Below are positions 27,373-36,690 of a DNA stretch of 64,000 nucleotides, one piece after another. Position numbers and translations under genes: made by a program. Origin of the DNA: Betaproteobacteria bacterium (GTDB taxonomy: Bacteria > Pseudomonadota > Gammaproteobacteria > Burkholderiales > Ga0077523); the NCBI GenBank assembly GCA_016713305.1, contig JADJPK010000022.1, positions 22,688-86,687 of the forward strand. Reading direction: 5' to 3'. Numbering within the stretch: the first letter of the stretch is position 1; every line of letters begins with the position of its first letter. The notes beneath the pieces were generated by a model that did not search any database, had not been told where the DNA came from, and saw only the letters and a program-made list of their open reading frames with translations.

Positions 27373-28020
27373 CTACTGGAACAGGTAACCCACGCCTGCG
27401 GCGTAGTGGTTGTAAGCGCCCTGACCGCTGTAGGTCGAACCGAGGTTGTTGAAGCGCGTGTACTCGAGCCGTCCGAACAGATTCGGCGTGAGGTGGACTT
27501 GCAGGCCAAGCCCCCAGTACGAGCGCGTGGTGGACGTGCTCGCCTCGAAGGGCTCCCCGGTTTCGTACTTGTTGCGGGCCCACACGAAGCCGAACTTGCC
27601 GTAGACGGACGCCGTGTCGCTGACAGGCAGGTAACCCACCAGGGCGGCCAGGGGACCGCGAATCTTCGTCACCGAAGTGAAGTTGCCCCCTGCACCCGAG
27701 GCGCGGAGCGTGATCCGGCCGAGATCGCCGTAACCGCCTTCGATGCCGAAGTACTGATTGAACCGGTAGCCGACGAGAGCCATGCCGTTGTACCGCTTGG
27801 CCTCGACCGTTTGCGCCGTGAGCGGCGCTCCGACCACACTCTCTGCCCGCGCGAGGCTGGCGCTGCTGTCGTTGCCCTGAGACACGCCCAGGCTGCCGAA
27901 CACGTAAAGACCGGTGTTGTCGGGCGCCTTGGGACGGCTGACCGTGGGCGCTTTTTCCTGGGCTACGGCAGAGGTTCCCGCCGCCGCGGCGAGAAGGGCG
28001 ACGAGGATCTTCATCCGCAT
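27373..28020 (-). CDS. Outer-membrane beta-barrel protein (OmpA-like barrel)
   Basis: 215 residues. A signal peptide (KILVALLAAAAGTSAVAQE) is followed by alternating amphipathic strands with GLYVFGSLGVSQG, YNGMALVGYRFNQYFGIEGGY, SVYGKFGFVWARNKY and LFGRLEYTRFNNLG. It ends in an aromatic residue (GVGYLFQ), as expected for BAM-assembled barrels of about eight strands. No peptidoglycan-binding domain is attached. GGAG lies nine bases before the ATG at 28020; ATGs at 28026 and 28014 are alternatives. Role unknown; structural or small-molecule permeation is typical. Confidence 0.85.
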   Translation of the reverse strand: MRMKILVALLAAAAGTSAVAQEKAPTVSRPKAPDNTGLYVFGSLGVSQGNDSSASLARAESVVGAPLTAQTVEAKRYNGMALVGYRFNQYFGIEGGYGDLGRITLRASGAGGNFTSVTKIRGPLAALVGYLPVSDTASVYGKFGFVWARNKYETGEPFEASTSTTRSYWGLGLQVHLTPNLFGRLEYTRFNNLGSTYSGQGAYNHYAAGVGYLFQ

Positions 28021-28148
28021 GATCATTCGCTCCGTTGATATTGGTGTGGATGCCCGGCAAGCATGCAAATGGGATAGTCCGGACGATCAGGGTACTTATA
28101 ACGGATGCATGAAGTCAAAACTTAGGAGTGCGATGCGCGATCGATGGA

Positions 28149-28197
28149 GACCCACCCTCATCCTGTCCTTCTCCCTGAAGGAGAAGGGACCTGCTGC
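28149..28197 (-). repeat. Dispersed palindromic intergenic repeat, copy 1
   Basis: Reads on the minus strand as GCAGGTCCCTTCTCC, TTCAGGGAGAAGGAC, AGGATGAGGGTGGG. The core CCTTCTCC...GGAGAAGG forms a hairpin. It lies between nrdJ and the barrel gene. The same element recurs eight more times in the window, always between genes. Confidence 0.85.
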
Positions 28198-28278
28198 CGG
28201 AGAGGAAAGGTGAGGATGGGCAGCGGCAGCGAGTCCGGCCCGGACTCACGACCGGGCCGACCCCCGCCGCCGCTCAGT

Positions 28279-31170
28279 TCACCCGCAGCTCCCCACCGCC
28301 CCGCACGCGGTGCAGAAATCGCAACCATCCTTCTTGATCACCGTCTGGTTGCCGCACTCGCTGCACAGGCCGCCCGCCTGGACCCTGGGTGCGCCGGCGT
28401 CGCAGGGTGTTTCGAGGATGCCCATTTCCCTGCGCGGGTAGCCGTCCTCGTCCAGCACGCCCAGCATCGCGTACCGGTGCACGATCAGCCGCGCGAGATA
28501 GGCAACCGTGGACGGATACGTCTGCTGGCGGCGCTCGCCGGGCACGAACGCCATGAAATCCCCCAGCGGCTCGGACCAGTTGAGCAGCTTGCGCAGCTTC
28601 ATGCCGATCCACGCCGGATCGATCACGCGCATGTCCAGCGACAGCAGCCGCGCGAGGCCATCCAATGCGCGCGGGTAATGCCCCGCCAGGAACATCGCAT
28701 ACGGCCGGGTCACGCCGTCGGGCAGCGTGATCTCCTTCACGCCCAGAACGAAGTCCTCGCCGGACGCCGGGTTCTGGATGTCCACCGTCCAGGAAAGGGT
28801 CCCGTCCGTGCCGGTCTTGGGTTCATCCACCGCGAACATCGCATCGAGCACGGGGTGGGGGCGGCCCACCGGCGACAGCAGGTCCGGCGCCTTGTCGTCC
28901 AGCGCCCCCAGCTTGTCGCAACGCCAGCGGATGACGTGCGCGAGACCCGCCACGACGCTCGGCACCAGCTTGCGTTCGCCCGAAGGCGGCATCGGCATCA
29001 TGAAAGAGTGCTCGCCGGGCGTCATCGCCAGCACGTCGAGCTTGAGCTTGAGCCACGCCCGGTCGTTGGCCCGCATGTCCATCGACAACGACTTCGCCAC
29101 GGCACCGAGACCCCGCGGCTGCTCGGCCCCGTTCACCCAGACCTCGAACGGGAACGCCCGGCCTTCTTCTTCCACGTGCCCCACGAACAGGGCGAACTCG
29201 CCGCCCGGGTGCGGGATCATGAAGGTCCATGCGGGATTGCCGCCGGGCAGCTCCGGCCGGCCCGGCCACACCAGCGACGCCAGCACCGGCATCGGCAGCG
29301 ACTGGATCGACAGCCGGCGGTTGGCTTCGTCGATGTGCACGTCGCTCGGGGCGCTCTTCGAATCGGACTTGTTCTCCGTGTTCACCGACAAGACGGCGCC
29401 CAGAACCGAATTGGGCCGGTACGTGGCGAGGCCCTTGAGACCTGCCTTCCACGCGGCCATGTACAGATCCTCGAAGTCCGCGTACGGATAGTCCTCGGGA
29501 ACGTTGACCGTCTTGGAGATGCTGGTGTCGATGTACGGGGCGACGGCCGCGACCATGTCCTTGTGGGCGGTCGCGGAGATCTCCAGCGCCGTCACGAAGT
29601 ACGGCGGCAGTTCCTTCATGTTGCCGCCCAGGTGCTTGTACAGACGCCAGGCGTAGTCCTCGACCTGATACTCGCGCCACGTGCCGTCCGCCATCAGCTT
29701 GCGCCGGGTGTAGGTCCACGAGAAGGGCGGCTCGATGCCGTTCGACGCGTTGTCGGCGAAGGCGAGGCTGATGGTTCCCGTGGGCGCGATCGACAGCAGA
29801 TGCGAGTTGCGCAGCCCGTGCTGCCGGATCACCTGCTTGATCTCGGCCGGCAGGCGGGAGGCGAAGCTGCCGCCCGACAGATACATGTCTGCATTGAAGA
29901 GCGGGAAGTTGCCGCGTTCGCGTCCCAGCGCGATCGACGCCATGTACGCCTGATCGCGCATGGCTTCCGCGATGCGCGCCGCCATGGCCCGGGCTTCCGC
30001 CGTGTCGTAGCGCAGCCGGAGCATGATCAGCGCGTCGCCCAGCCCCGTGAAGCCCAGGCCCACCCGGCGCTTCGCTTCCGCCTCCGCTTTCTGCTGCGGC
30101 AACGGCCAGTTGGTGACATCCAGCACGTTGTCCAGCATGCGCACCGCCACGCCCACGTCCTCGCCGAAGCCCTGGAAATCGAAGCTCGCCGCCTCCGTGA
30201 ATGGCTCGCGCACGTACTGGGTCAGGTTGATCGAGCCCAGATCGCAGCAGCCGTAGGGCGGCAGGGGTTCTTCCGCGCAGGGGTTGGTGCTCTCGATGGT
30301 CTCGCAGTAGTACAGGTTGTTGTCGCGGTTGATCCTGTCCAGGAACAGGACACCCGGTTCGGCGTGATCGTAGGTGGAGCGCATGATCTGGTCCCACAGC
30401 GTCCGTGCCCTGATCTTGCGATACACCCACATGCCGTCTTCGCGGCAGTACGCGCCCGCGGCCTTCTCGTCGGCCGAAGGTTCCGCCCGGTGCACCAGTT
30501 CGACTTCGCCGTCGGAATCCACGGCCGTCATGAACGTGTCCGTCACGCCCACGGAGACATTGAAGTTGGTGAGATCCCCGCGGTCCTTGGCGTGGATGAA
30601 TTCCTCCACGTCGGGGTGGTCGCAGCGAAGCACGCCCATCTGCGCGCCGCGCCGCGAACCGGCGGACTCGACCGTTTCGCACGACCGGTCGAACACGCGC
30701 ATGTACGACACCGGTCCGCTGGCCCGGGACATCGTGCCGCGCACCAGCGCTCCGGTGGGGCGGATCGACGAAAAGTCGTAGCCCACGCCTCCGCCACGGC
30801 GCATGGTCTCCGCCGCTTCCGCCAGCGCGGTGTAGATGCCCGGACGTCCGTCCGAGACTTCCGTGATCGAGTCACCGACCGGCTGCACGAAGCAGTTGAT
30901 GAGCGTTGCGGCGAGCGAAGTACCCGCGGCGGAATTGATCCGGCCTGCCGGCACGAAGCCGCGTTCCAGCGTTTGCAGGAATTTTTGCTCCCACACGGCA
31001 CGTTCTTCCGGCAATTCGGCCTGTGCCAGCGCGCGGGCGACCCGGCGACGGACATCGGTTGCGGTCTTTTCGTTTCCCTTCGCGTATTTTTCTTCGAGAA
31101 CTTCTCCGGAGATTTCCTGCGGTGCGAGCGTCTTCACGCTTGCTGCCGTCACCACACCCGTCTTGCCCAT
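28279..31170 (-). CDS. nrdJ: Vitamin B12-dependent (class II) ribonucleotide reductase
   Basis: 963 residues, the long adenosylcobalamin-dependent type. Catalytic features: N-C-E signature STNPCAEEPLPPYGCCDLGS, GRINSAAGTS, RRGGGVGYDFSSIRPTG and SIAPTGTISLAFADNASNGI. The C terminus has a Zn-ribbon-like cysteine cluster, CSECGNQ, CDFCTACG and a final CG, thought to help re-reduce the active site. It makes deoxyribonucleotides with or without oxygen and needs cobalamin. CAGGAG precedes the ATG. Residues about 600-900 form an extra domain with repeated LSMDMR and LSLDMRVIDPAWIGMKLRK units. No B12 riboswitch is visible upstream. Confidence 0.97.
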   Translation of the reverse strand: MGKTGVVTAASVKTLAPQEISGEVLEEKYAKGNEKTATDVRRRVARALAQAELPEERAVWEQKFLQTLERGFVPAGRINSAAGTSLAATLINCFVQPVGDSITEVSDGRPGIYTALAEAAETMRRGGGVGYDFSSIRPTGALVRGTMSRASGPVSYMRVFDRSCETVESAGSRRGAQMGVLRCDHPDVEEFIHAKDRGDLTNFNVSVGVTDTFMTAVDSDGEVELVHRAEPSADEKAAGAYCREDGMWVYRKIRARTLWDQIMRSTYDHAEPGVLFLDRINRDNNLYYCETIESTNPCAEEPLPPYGCCDLGSINLTQYVREPFTEAASFDFQGFGEDVGVAVRMLDNVLDVTNWPLPQQKAEAEAKRRVGLGFTGLGDALIMLRLRYDTAEARAMAARIAEAMRDQAYMASIALGRERGNFPLFNADMYLSGGSFASRLPAEIKQVIRQHGLRNSHLLSIAPTGTISLAFADNASNGIEPPFSWTYTRRKLMADGTWREYQVEDYAWRLYKHLGGNMKELPPYFVTALEISATAHKDMVAAVAPYIDTSISKTVNVPEDYPYADFEDLYMAAWKAGLKGLATYRPNSVLGAVLSVNTENKSDSKSAPSDVHIDEANRRLSIQSLPMPVLASLVWPGRPELPGGNPAWTFMIPHPGGEFALFVGHVEEEGRAFPFEVWVNGAEQPRGLGAVAKSLSMDMRANDRAWLKLKLDVLAMTPGEHSFMMPMPPSGERKLVPSVVAGLAHVIRWRCDKLGALDDKAPDLLSPVGRPHPVLDAMFAVDEPKTGTDGTLSWTVDIQNPASGEDFVLGVKEITLPDGVTRPYAMFLAGHYPRALDGLARLLSLDMRVIDPAWIGMKLRKLLNWSEPLGDFMAFVPGERRQQTYPSTVAYLARLIVHRYAMLGVLDEDGYPRREMGILETPCDAGAPRVQAGGLCSECGNQTVIKKDGCDFCTACGAVGSCG

Positions 31171-31300
31171 TCGACTTTTCTCCTGCGCATGGCGCCCGCC
31201 AGCGGGCCCATCGCCATCAACATGTCATCCATCGGTCCGATACTTGCCTCAGGACTGCACACGCAGCAGTCGAGACAGAACTTCGAATACGGTCGTCGTC

Positions 31301-31474
31301 ATGAAACTCTTCCAGTGGACCCCAGGTCCGGAAACGAACGGTGAGCCCGCTGCTCACGAGTGGGCCGAATACAACCTGCCGGCGGATTTCCAGAGTCCGG
31401 CTCTCGCACTGCCCGAATCCGAGCGGTACCCGGAATCGGCTGCGGTTTCGTCTCCGATCAGCGACGACTACTGA
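31301..31474 (+). CDS. Small hypothetical protein
   Basis: A 57-residue frame beginning KLFQWTPGPETNG and ending in acidic SPISDDY, with Trp, Pro and Glu-rich composition. It is divergent from nrdJ, 130 bases from its start, and 33 bases before a glycosyltransferase gene. I see no strong ribosome site and do not recognise a family. It could be a genuine small protein or chance. Confidence 0.35.
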   Translation: MKLFQWTPGPETNGEPAAHEWAEYNLPADFQSPALALPESERYPESAAVSSPISDDY

Positions 31475-31507
31475 CGCCTTCGCCGCCGGAACCCAAGCCA
31501 GAGCCGA

Positions 31508-32596
31508 TTGGCTTCACCTCAGCACATCGTCGTAGACATCTCGGCGCACGGATTCGGTCACATCGCCGTGACCGCACCGGTGTTGAATTGTCTCACCGAG
31601 CGCCTCCCAACGCTCGAAATCACCGTGCGTTCCGCGGCATCAAGTGCCAAGTTGCGCGAACACATTCGTGCACCGTTCCGCCACATCGATGCATCGTTCG
31701 ACATCGGCATGGCGATGTCCGATGCACTGACCGTCGATGCCGCCAGGAGTCTTTCCTACTACCGCGAGATCCACACTGATTGGGATCAAACAGTCGATCG
31801 TGCGAGCCGCGACCTCGCGGCCCTCTCGCCTTCGATCGTGCTGTCCAACGTGCCCTACGTCACGCTGGCCGCCGCCCAACGCGCGCGCATTCCGGCTGCG
31901 GCGCTGTGCTGCCTTCACTGGGCCGCCAGCTTCCAGCACTACTGCGGACGCGAACCCCGGGCCGCCGCCATCGACGCCCGGATCCACGCCGCCTACGATT
32001 CCGCCCGGCCGTTCATCTGCCCCGTGCCGCGCATGCCGATGCCGGGCCTGACGAACCTCGCGCAGATCCCGCCCATCGGCCGCATCGCCACGGTCCGCCG
32101 CGCCGAACTGCGCGACCGTCTGGGACTGCCCGCCGACGCCAGGCTGGCACTGATGTCCCTGGGGGGATTCGGTTTCGATCTGGACGTGAGCCGCTGGCCC
32201 GGGCTCGGGGGCTGGAAGATCCTGAGTGGCATGGCGCTCACGGGCCGGCACCCCGACGTGATCTCCGTGGATGGCCTGCCCATGTCGTATATCGACGTTT
32301 TCGGGTCGGTGGATGGCGTCATCACCAAGCTGGGCTACGGGACAGTCGCCGAAGCCGGCATCAACGGCATCCCTGTTCTCTATGTGCCCCGCGACGGCTG
32401 GCCGGAGGAACCCTGCCTCGCCCAGTGGCTCGAAGACAATGGCCGTTGCCGCCGGATAGCCACGGACGCCCTCTTGGACGGGGCTTTCGTACGGGACCTG
32501 GACCGCCTCCTGCTCCACCCTGCCCCGGCGCGGCCCGCGCCTGCCGGTGCCGCCGCGGCCGCTTCTATATTGGAACGAATGCTCCTGGATGCGTAA
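31508..32596 (+). CDS. Glycosyltransferase of the MurG/L-arabinokinase-N-terminal type
   Basis: 362 residues from a TTG start. The N-terminal Rossmann domain begins HIVVDISAHGFGHIAVTAPV, matching the xGHGFGH loop in nucleotide-sugar glycosyltransferases and in the N-terminal domain of plant L-arabinokinase. DIGMAMSDALTVDAARSLSYY and the donor-side DGVITKLGYGTVAEAGINGIPVLYVPR also fit (the second is split at about residue 283 here for length only). Substrates are unknown. Its stop overlaps the start of the serine protease gene, so the two are probably co-transcribed just upstream of the eps locus. A start at another codon is possible. Confidence 0.75.
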   Translation: MASPQHIVVDISAHGFGHIAVTAPVLNCLTERLPTLEITVRSAASSAKLREHIRAPFRHIDASFDIGMAMSDALTVDAARSLSYYREIHTDWDQTVDRASRDLAALSPSIVLSNVPYVTLAAAQRARIPAAALCCLHWAASFQHYCGREPRAAAIDARIHAAYDSARPFICPVPRMPMPGLTNLAQIPPIGRIATVRRAELRDRLGLPADARLALMSLGGFGFDLDVSRWPGLGGWKILSGMALTGRHPDVISVDGLPMSYIDVFGSVDGVITKLGYGTVAEAGINGIPVLYVPRDGWPEEPCLAQWLEDNGRCRRIATDALLDGAFVRDLDRLLLHPAPARPAPAGAAAAASILERMLLDA

Positions 32597-33599
32597 CTCC
32601 CTGACCTTCCACCTCCTGCGATTCCTGACCGCGGCCGCCCTGCAGCTCTGCATGGCCACGGCCTTCGCCGTCGTCGATGGCGAACTGGACCCGAACACGG
32701 TGGAATCCACCTGGGCGGGCGTCGGCAGCATCACCGTGGGCGAGGGCACCTATTCCGGCACCCTCATCGCCCCCAATTACGTACTGACGGCGGCCCACGT
32801 GGTGGGTAATCGCCGGCCCGAAGAGATCACCTTCAATCTGAACTACGGCGGCGATCTCACCCACCGGATCAAGGCCGAAGCCATCTATCTGCGCCCGGGA
32901 TTCCTCGGCGCCGTGGGTTTCAAGCCCGGAGGGGAGAAGGACCTCGCCGTCATCCGGCTTGCCGAACCCGCCCCAGCCGGGGTGCCCATCTACGAACTGT
33001 ATGAAGACGACCTCCCGCAGGGTTCCATCGTCACCTTCGTGGGCTACGGCGGCAGCGGCATGGGTGCCCTGGGCGCCACGGAAAAGGGCCAGCCCCAGTC
33101 CAAGCGGTGGGGGTCCAACGTGGCGGACTGCTTCGCCTTCACGCCCGGCCCGGAAAACTGCGACATGATCGACCTCCTGGGCAACGGGCCCAAGGCGATC
33201 TACCTCTTCGACTTCGACCCGCCTTCCCGCCCCGGCCAGAAACCCAACGGCCGGCTCCCCTTCAACGAGGCGACCCTGGCGGGCGGGGATTCCGGCAGTC
33301 CGGCATTTGTCTACGTACAGGGGCAGTGGCGCGTTGCCGCGGTCAACACCTTCGTGACACGCGACGGGCCCAATGGCCGCACCAGTGTTTTCGGCACGGC
33401 GGGTGGCGGCGTGCTCGTTTCGGGAGAGAACGGGCACTGGATCCGGAGCATAATCGCCCCTGCCGAACATGGGCTTGCGCCGCAATCACTGCCCAGCGGC
33501 CACCTGCCCGAACCGCAAACATGGTTCTTGCTTGGGTTCGGCCTGCTGAACGTGGCGGTTGCCGTCTGGCGACAGGTTCGCAGTTTCACGAACCCGTAA
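32589..33599 (+). CDS. Trypsin-like serine protease with PEP-CTERM sorting signal
   Basis: 336 residues. Signal peptide to about residue 27 (FLTAAALQLCMATAFA), then an S1-family domain with the triad H70 (VLTAAHVV), D118 (GEKDLAVIRL) and S235 (LAGGDSGSPAF). C181 and C191 (ADCFAF, ENCDM) may form a disulfide. The end LPEPQTWFLLGFGLLNVAVAVW plus RQVRS is a PEP-CTERM signal, with the hydrophobic span following it. The protein should be exported and processed by the exosortase encoded 6 kb downstream, making a surface protease. The start ATG at 32589 lies inside the end of the preceding glycosyltransferase gene. Confidence 0.9.
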   Translation: MRNSLTFHLLRFLTAAALQLCMATAFAVVDGELDPNTVESTWAGVGSITVGEGTYSGTLIAPNYVLTAAHVVGNRRPEEITFNLNYGGDLTHRIKAEAIYLRPGFLGAVGFKPGGEKDLAVIRLAEPAPAGVPIYELYEDDLPQGSIVTFVGYGGSGMGALGATEKGQPQSKRWGSNVADCFAFTPGPENCDMIDLLGNGPKAIYLFDFDPPSRPGQKPNGRLPFNEATLAGGDSGSPAFVYVQGQWRVAAVNTFVTRDGPNGRTSVFGTAGGGVLVSGENGHWIRSIIAPAEHGLAPQSLPSGHLPEPQTWFLLGFGLLNVAVAVWRQVRSFTNP

Positions 33600-33641
33600 T
33601 GCCCGGCGCGCGCAACCCGGTACAAGTGGCGAACCGAAATG

Positions 33642-33664
33642 GCGGCGATGTGACACATCGCCGC
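33642..33664. terminator. Perfect palindrome between protease gene and epsD
   Basis: GCGGCGATGTG and its exact complement flank a single A. It may be a terminator for the protease gene or an operator for epsD, which starts 78 bases later. No T tract follows. Confidence 0.4.
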
Positions 33665-33741
33665 AACCAAGCACGGTTAGCCTGCCGCGTCCGGCCGGTG
33701 GCCGTCACACCCTAATCCCCATAAATCAATCGAGGATCCCA

Positions 33742-34739
33742 ATGCGTTTCGTTCGTTCCGCGCCTTTCGCCTTGGCAATTGCTGCCGTTCTGGTCTTGTC
33801 CGCTTGCGGGGGAGGCGGCGAGGGGGGCGATGACAAGAAGGCCACACAGGTCGCCGCCAAGGTCAACAACGACGAAATCACCGTTCATCAGATCAATTCG
33901 GCGCTGCCCCGGATGAACAACCCGTCCGAAGCGCAGGTCAAGGCCGCCACCAAGCAGTCCCTCGAGCGCCTGATCGACCAGCAGTTGCTCATCCAGAAGG
34001 CGATGGAAGGCAAGCTGGATCGCGACCCGCAGGTGATGACCGCCATCGAGAACGCCCGCCGCGAAATCCTCGCCCGGGCATACGTCGAGCGCGTGATGGC
34101 CAATGCCGCGCAGGCAGAGCCCGCCAAGATCAAGGAGTTCTACGACCAGCACCCCGAGCTCTTCTCCCAACGCCGGGTCTACCGGCTGCAGGGAAGTCGC
34201 GCTCCAGGTGAAAGGGCCCCGAGCTGGACAAACTCAAGCAGGCCCTGCCGCCGATGAAGTCCCTGCAGGAAGTGGTGGAGTACGCCAAGGCCAACAATAT
34301 CCGCGCGACCACCAATGCCTCCGTCCGGGCCGCCGAGCAACTGCCCATGGAGTTTGCCAAGCGCATCTCCACGCTCAAGGATGGCGAAGTGGTGGCCGTC
34401 CCGGGTGCCAACGGCGTGGCGGTCATCCAGATCGCGGCCTCGCAAGTGCAGCCCCTGGACGAGGAAAAGGCCAAGCCGTTCATCCAGCAGTTCATGCAGA
34501 ACAAGGCACGGATGGAGCTGGCCCAGGCCGAACTCAAGAACCTCCGCGGTGCGGCCAAGATCGAGTACGTGGGCGACTTCGCCTCTGCCTCGGCCGAGCC
34601 CGCCGCAGCCGAACCGGCTGCCGGCAGCCAGTCTCTGGAGCAGCAGGCGACCCAGCAGCCCGTGCCGGCCACGGGAACGGGTACCACCGACGACCATCAG
34701 GACGCCCTGGAAAAGGGTTTGAGCGGTCTGAAGAAGTAA
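33742..34739 (+). pseudogene. epsD: EpsD-family peptidyl-prolyl isomerase lipoprotein, frameshifted
   Basis: Lipoprotein signal AAVLVLSACGGGG, then a SurA/PpiC-like N-terminal region (VNNDEITVHQINSALPRM, QSLERLIDQQLLIQKAMEGK, MTAIENARREILARAYVERV), then a short parvulin-like part and an Ala/Gln-rich tail ending LEKGLSGLKK. Two single-G insertions, after CTGCAG near 34192 and in AAAGGG near 34217, break the frame twice within 30 bases. Removing them gives YRLQEVALQVKGPELDKLK running straight into PPMKSLQEVVEYAKANN. EpsD is a periplasmic foldase found in EPS/exosortase clusters. A strong terminator follows at 34758. Confidence 0.85.
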
Positions 34740-34757
34740 GCGACTGCTCGCAGGAAG

Positions 34758-34787
34758 ACAGAGGCACCGTCACCGCGGTGCCTCTGT
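34758..34787 (+). terminator. Intrinsic terminator after epsD
   Basis: A 12-base perfect stem (ACAGAGGCACCG) with loop TCACCG, followed by TGTTT. It separates epsD from the epsB transcript. The next 250 bases to epsB hold no gene that I can support. Confidence 0.8.
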
Positions 34788-35036
34788 TGTTTGATGTGAG
34801 TCGGGAATCGGGGCGTCGATGGCGGCCCGCTGGGCAGGCCACTCTGAAGAGAGAGATGCCAAGCCCGCCCCGGCGGAATGCGGCACTTTCGCAACGCGTC
34901 GCCGAATCGGTGGCGTGGTACAGGTCCACTCGGCCTGTCTCTTGCTAAAGACTCCCCTTCATTTGTCCCCGAGTTTCACGCCGTCGCCATGGGCGACCGC
35001 TACACTGGCCCAATCAGCTTCAAAGAAAACCACAGG

Positions 35037-36548
35037 ATGCTTCAGCCGATCCAAAAACCCGGCGAAGTCGAGCCACCGCGCATCGGGTTCGAGACCCCCG
35101 CTGCGCCGACCAAACCGGGCATGAACAAGGCGCCGTTCTCCCGCAGCCTTGGCGACCGCAGCATGTTCAGCGGCGATCTGCCATTGGTGGCGTTTCTACG
35201 CAGTCTGCTCAACCCGACCATCATCCTCGCGTCCCTGGGCGCCTGCCTGGCCTGGTACGAAGTCCGGCTGGATGGCCACTATCTGATGCTGGCGGTGCTG
35301 ACCTTCTTCGTGTCGTCCCAGCTCTTCGAGCGGGTGGATCTCTTCCATCTGCGGCCCAGCCAGCTGATCGTCCGCGCCTTCCGCGACATCGTCTTCGCCT
35401 GGCCCGTGACCGTGGGGATCATCTCGTTCCTGATCTGGGCCACGCACTACGACCGGATCTACAACACCCAGGCGCTCATCACGTGGTTCATCGTGACCCC
35501 GGCGCCCCTGGTGCTGGCGCACCTGACGGCCCACTGGGTGCTGCGGGCGATGTCCCGCAGCGAGTCCGCCCAGAAACGCGTGATCATCATCGGCGCCAGC
35601 GAACTCAGCCTGCGGCTGGCCAACACCATCAGCGTCGATCCGCTCCTTGGCGTGCAGGTTCTGGGGTTCTTCGACGACCGCCACCCGCGCCGCCTGCCCA
35701 ACCTGGGCAAGTACCATCTGATGGGCGACGTGACGAACATTGCCAAGTTCGTGCGGGACAACAAGGTCAACCTCGTCTTCGTCTCCCTGCCGCTTGCCGC
35801 CCAGCCCCGCATCGTCAAGCTGCTGGACAGCCTGCGCGACAGCACGGCCTCCATCTACTTCCTGCCCGACATCTTTGCCTTCGACCTCATCCAGGCGCGC
35901 TTCGACGAAATCGACGGTATGCCCGTGGTGGCTGTGTGCGAGACCCCCTATTCGGGCGTGAACGCGCTGCTCAAGCGCTGGTTCGACATTGTCGTGACAG
36001 TCGCCGGCTTGTTCGTGGTCTGGCCGATCCTCCTGTTCGCGGCCATCGGCGTCAAACTGTCATCTCCCGGCCCCATCATCTTCAAGCAGCGCCGCTACGG
36101 ATTCGACGGCCGCGAGATTCCGGTCTACAAGTTCCGCTCCATGCGGGTGCAGGACGACGGCCCGGTGGTGAAGCAGGCCACCAAGGACGACCCGCGCATC
36201 ACGCCTTTCGGGCGCTTTCTGCGCAAGTCGTCCATCGACGAACTCCCGCAGCTGTTCAATGTCCTGGCAGGGAGCATGAGCCTCGTCGGCCCCCGGCCGC
36301 ACGCCGTGGCGCACAACGAACAATATAGAAAGCTCATCAAGGGCTACATGCTGCGCCACAAGGTCCAACCCGGCATCACCGGCTGGGCACAGGTGAGCGG
36401 CTACCGCGGCGAGACGGAAACACTGGAAAAAATGAAGGCGCGGGTCGAACACGACCTGTACTACCTGCGCAACTGGTCGCTGTCCCTGGACCTCTGGATC
36501 ATCGTGAAGACCTTCCTCGTGCTGTTCCGGGACAAGAATGCGTACTGA
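35037..36548 (+). CDS. epsB: Undecaprenyl-phosphate glucose phosphotransferase EpsB
   Basis: 503 residues of the polyprenyl-phosphate hexose-1-phosphate transferase family: four N-terminal membrane spans, a CoA-binding-like domain (KRVIIIGASELSLRLANTI), a fifth span after RWFDIVVTV, and the catalytic domain with SSPGPIIFKQRRYGFDGR, VYKFRSMR, RITPFGRFLRKSSIDELPQL, NVLAGSMSLVGPRPH and QPGITGWAQVSGYRGET. It starts polymer synthesis by linking a sugar phosphate (usually glucose or galactose) to undecaprenyl phosphate. Starts at 34989, 35037 and 35121 are all in frame and none has a strong ribosome site. This gene is not frameshifted and is still high in GC. Confidence 0.93.
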   Translation: MLQPIQKPGEVEPPRIGFETPAAPTKPGMNKAPFSRSLGDRSMFSGDLPLVAFLRSLLNPTIILASLGACLAWYEVRLDGHYLMLAVLTFFVSSQLFERVDLFHLRPSQLIVRAFRDIVFAWPVTVGIISFLIWATHYDRIYNTQALITWFIVTPAPLVLAHLTAHWVLRAMSRSESAQKRVIIIGASELSLRLANTISVDPLLGVQVLGFFDDRHPRRLPNLGKYHLMGDVTNIAKFVRDNKVNLVFVSLPLAAQPRIVKLLDSLRDSTASIYFLPDIFAFDLIQARFDEIDGMPVVAVCETPYSGVNALLKRWFDIVVTVAGLFVVWPILLFAAIGVKLSSPGPIIFKQRRYGFDGREIPVYKFRSMRVQDDGPVVKQATKDDPRITPFGRFLRKSSIDELPQLFNVLAGSMSLVGPRPHAVAHNEQYRKLIKGYMLRHKVQPGITGWAQVSGYRGETETLEKMKARVEHDLYYLRNWSLSLDLWIIVKTFLVLFRDKNAY

Positions 36549-36622
36549 GATGCGAAACCCAGCGCGAAACCCGGTGCGGACCTCCATCAGCAGGTCCAGC
36601 AACAGGTTCTCCGTCCTTCGCA

Positions 36623-36668
36623 GCAGGTCCCTTCCCCTTCAAGGGGAAGGACAGGATGGGGATGGGTT
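36623..36668 (+). repeat. Dispersed palindromic intergenic repeat, copy 2
   Basis: GCAGGTCCCTTCCCC, TTCAAGGGGAAGGAC, AGGATGGGGATGGGTT. The palindrome arms are CCTTCCCC/GGGGAAGG, with compensating changes relative to the CCTTCTCC copies, so pairing is kept. It lies between epsB and epsE. Confidence 0.85.
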
Positions 36669-36690
36669 AACAAGAACGTCATCGCCCCTC

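Noticed and set aside
31171..31300. Cobalamin riboswitch upstream of nrdJ
   Set aside because: No B12-box-like conserved core is visible, and the interval before the start is short.
28144..31344. A 1,066-codon open frame on the plus strand opposite nrdJ
   Set aside because: It is an antisense shadow: Arg/His-rich, no family motifs, and nrdJ on the other strand is complete and conserved. High GC makes such frames common.
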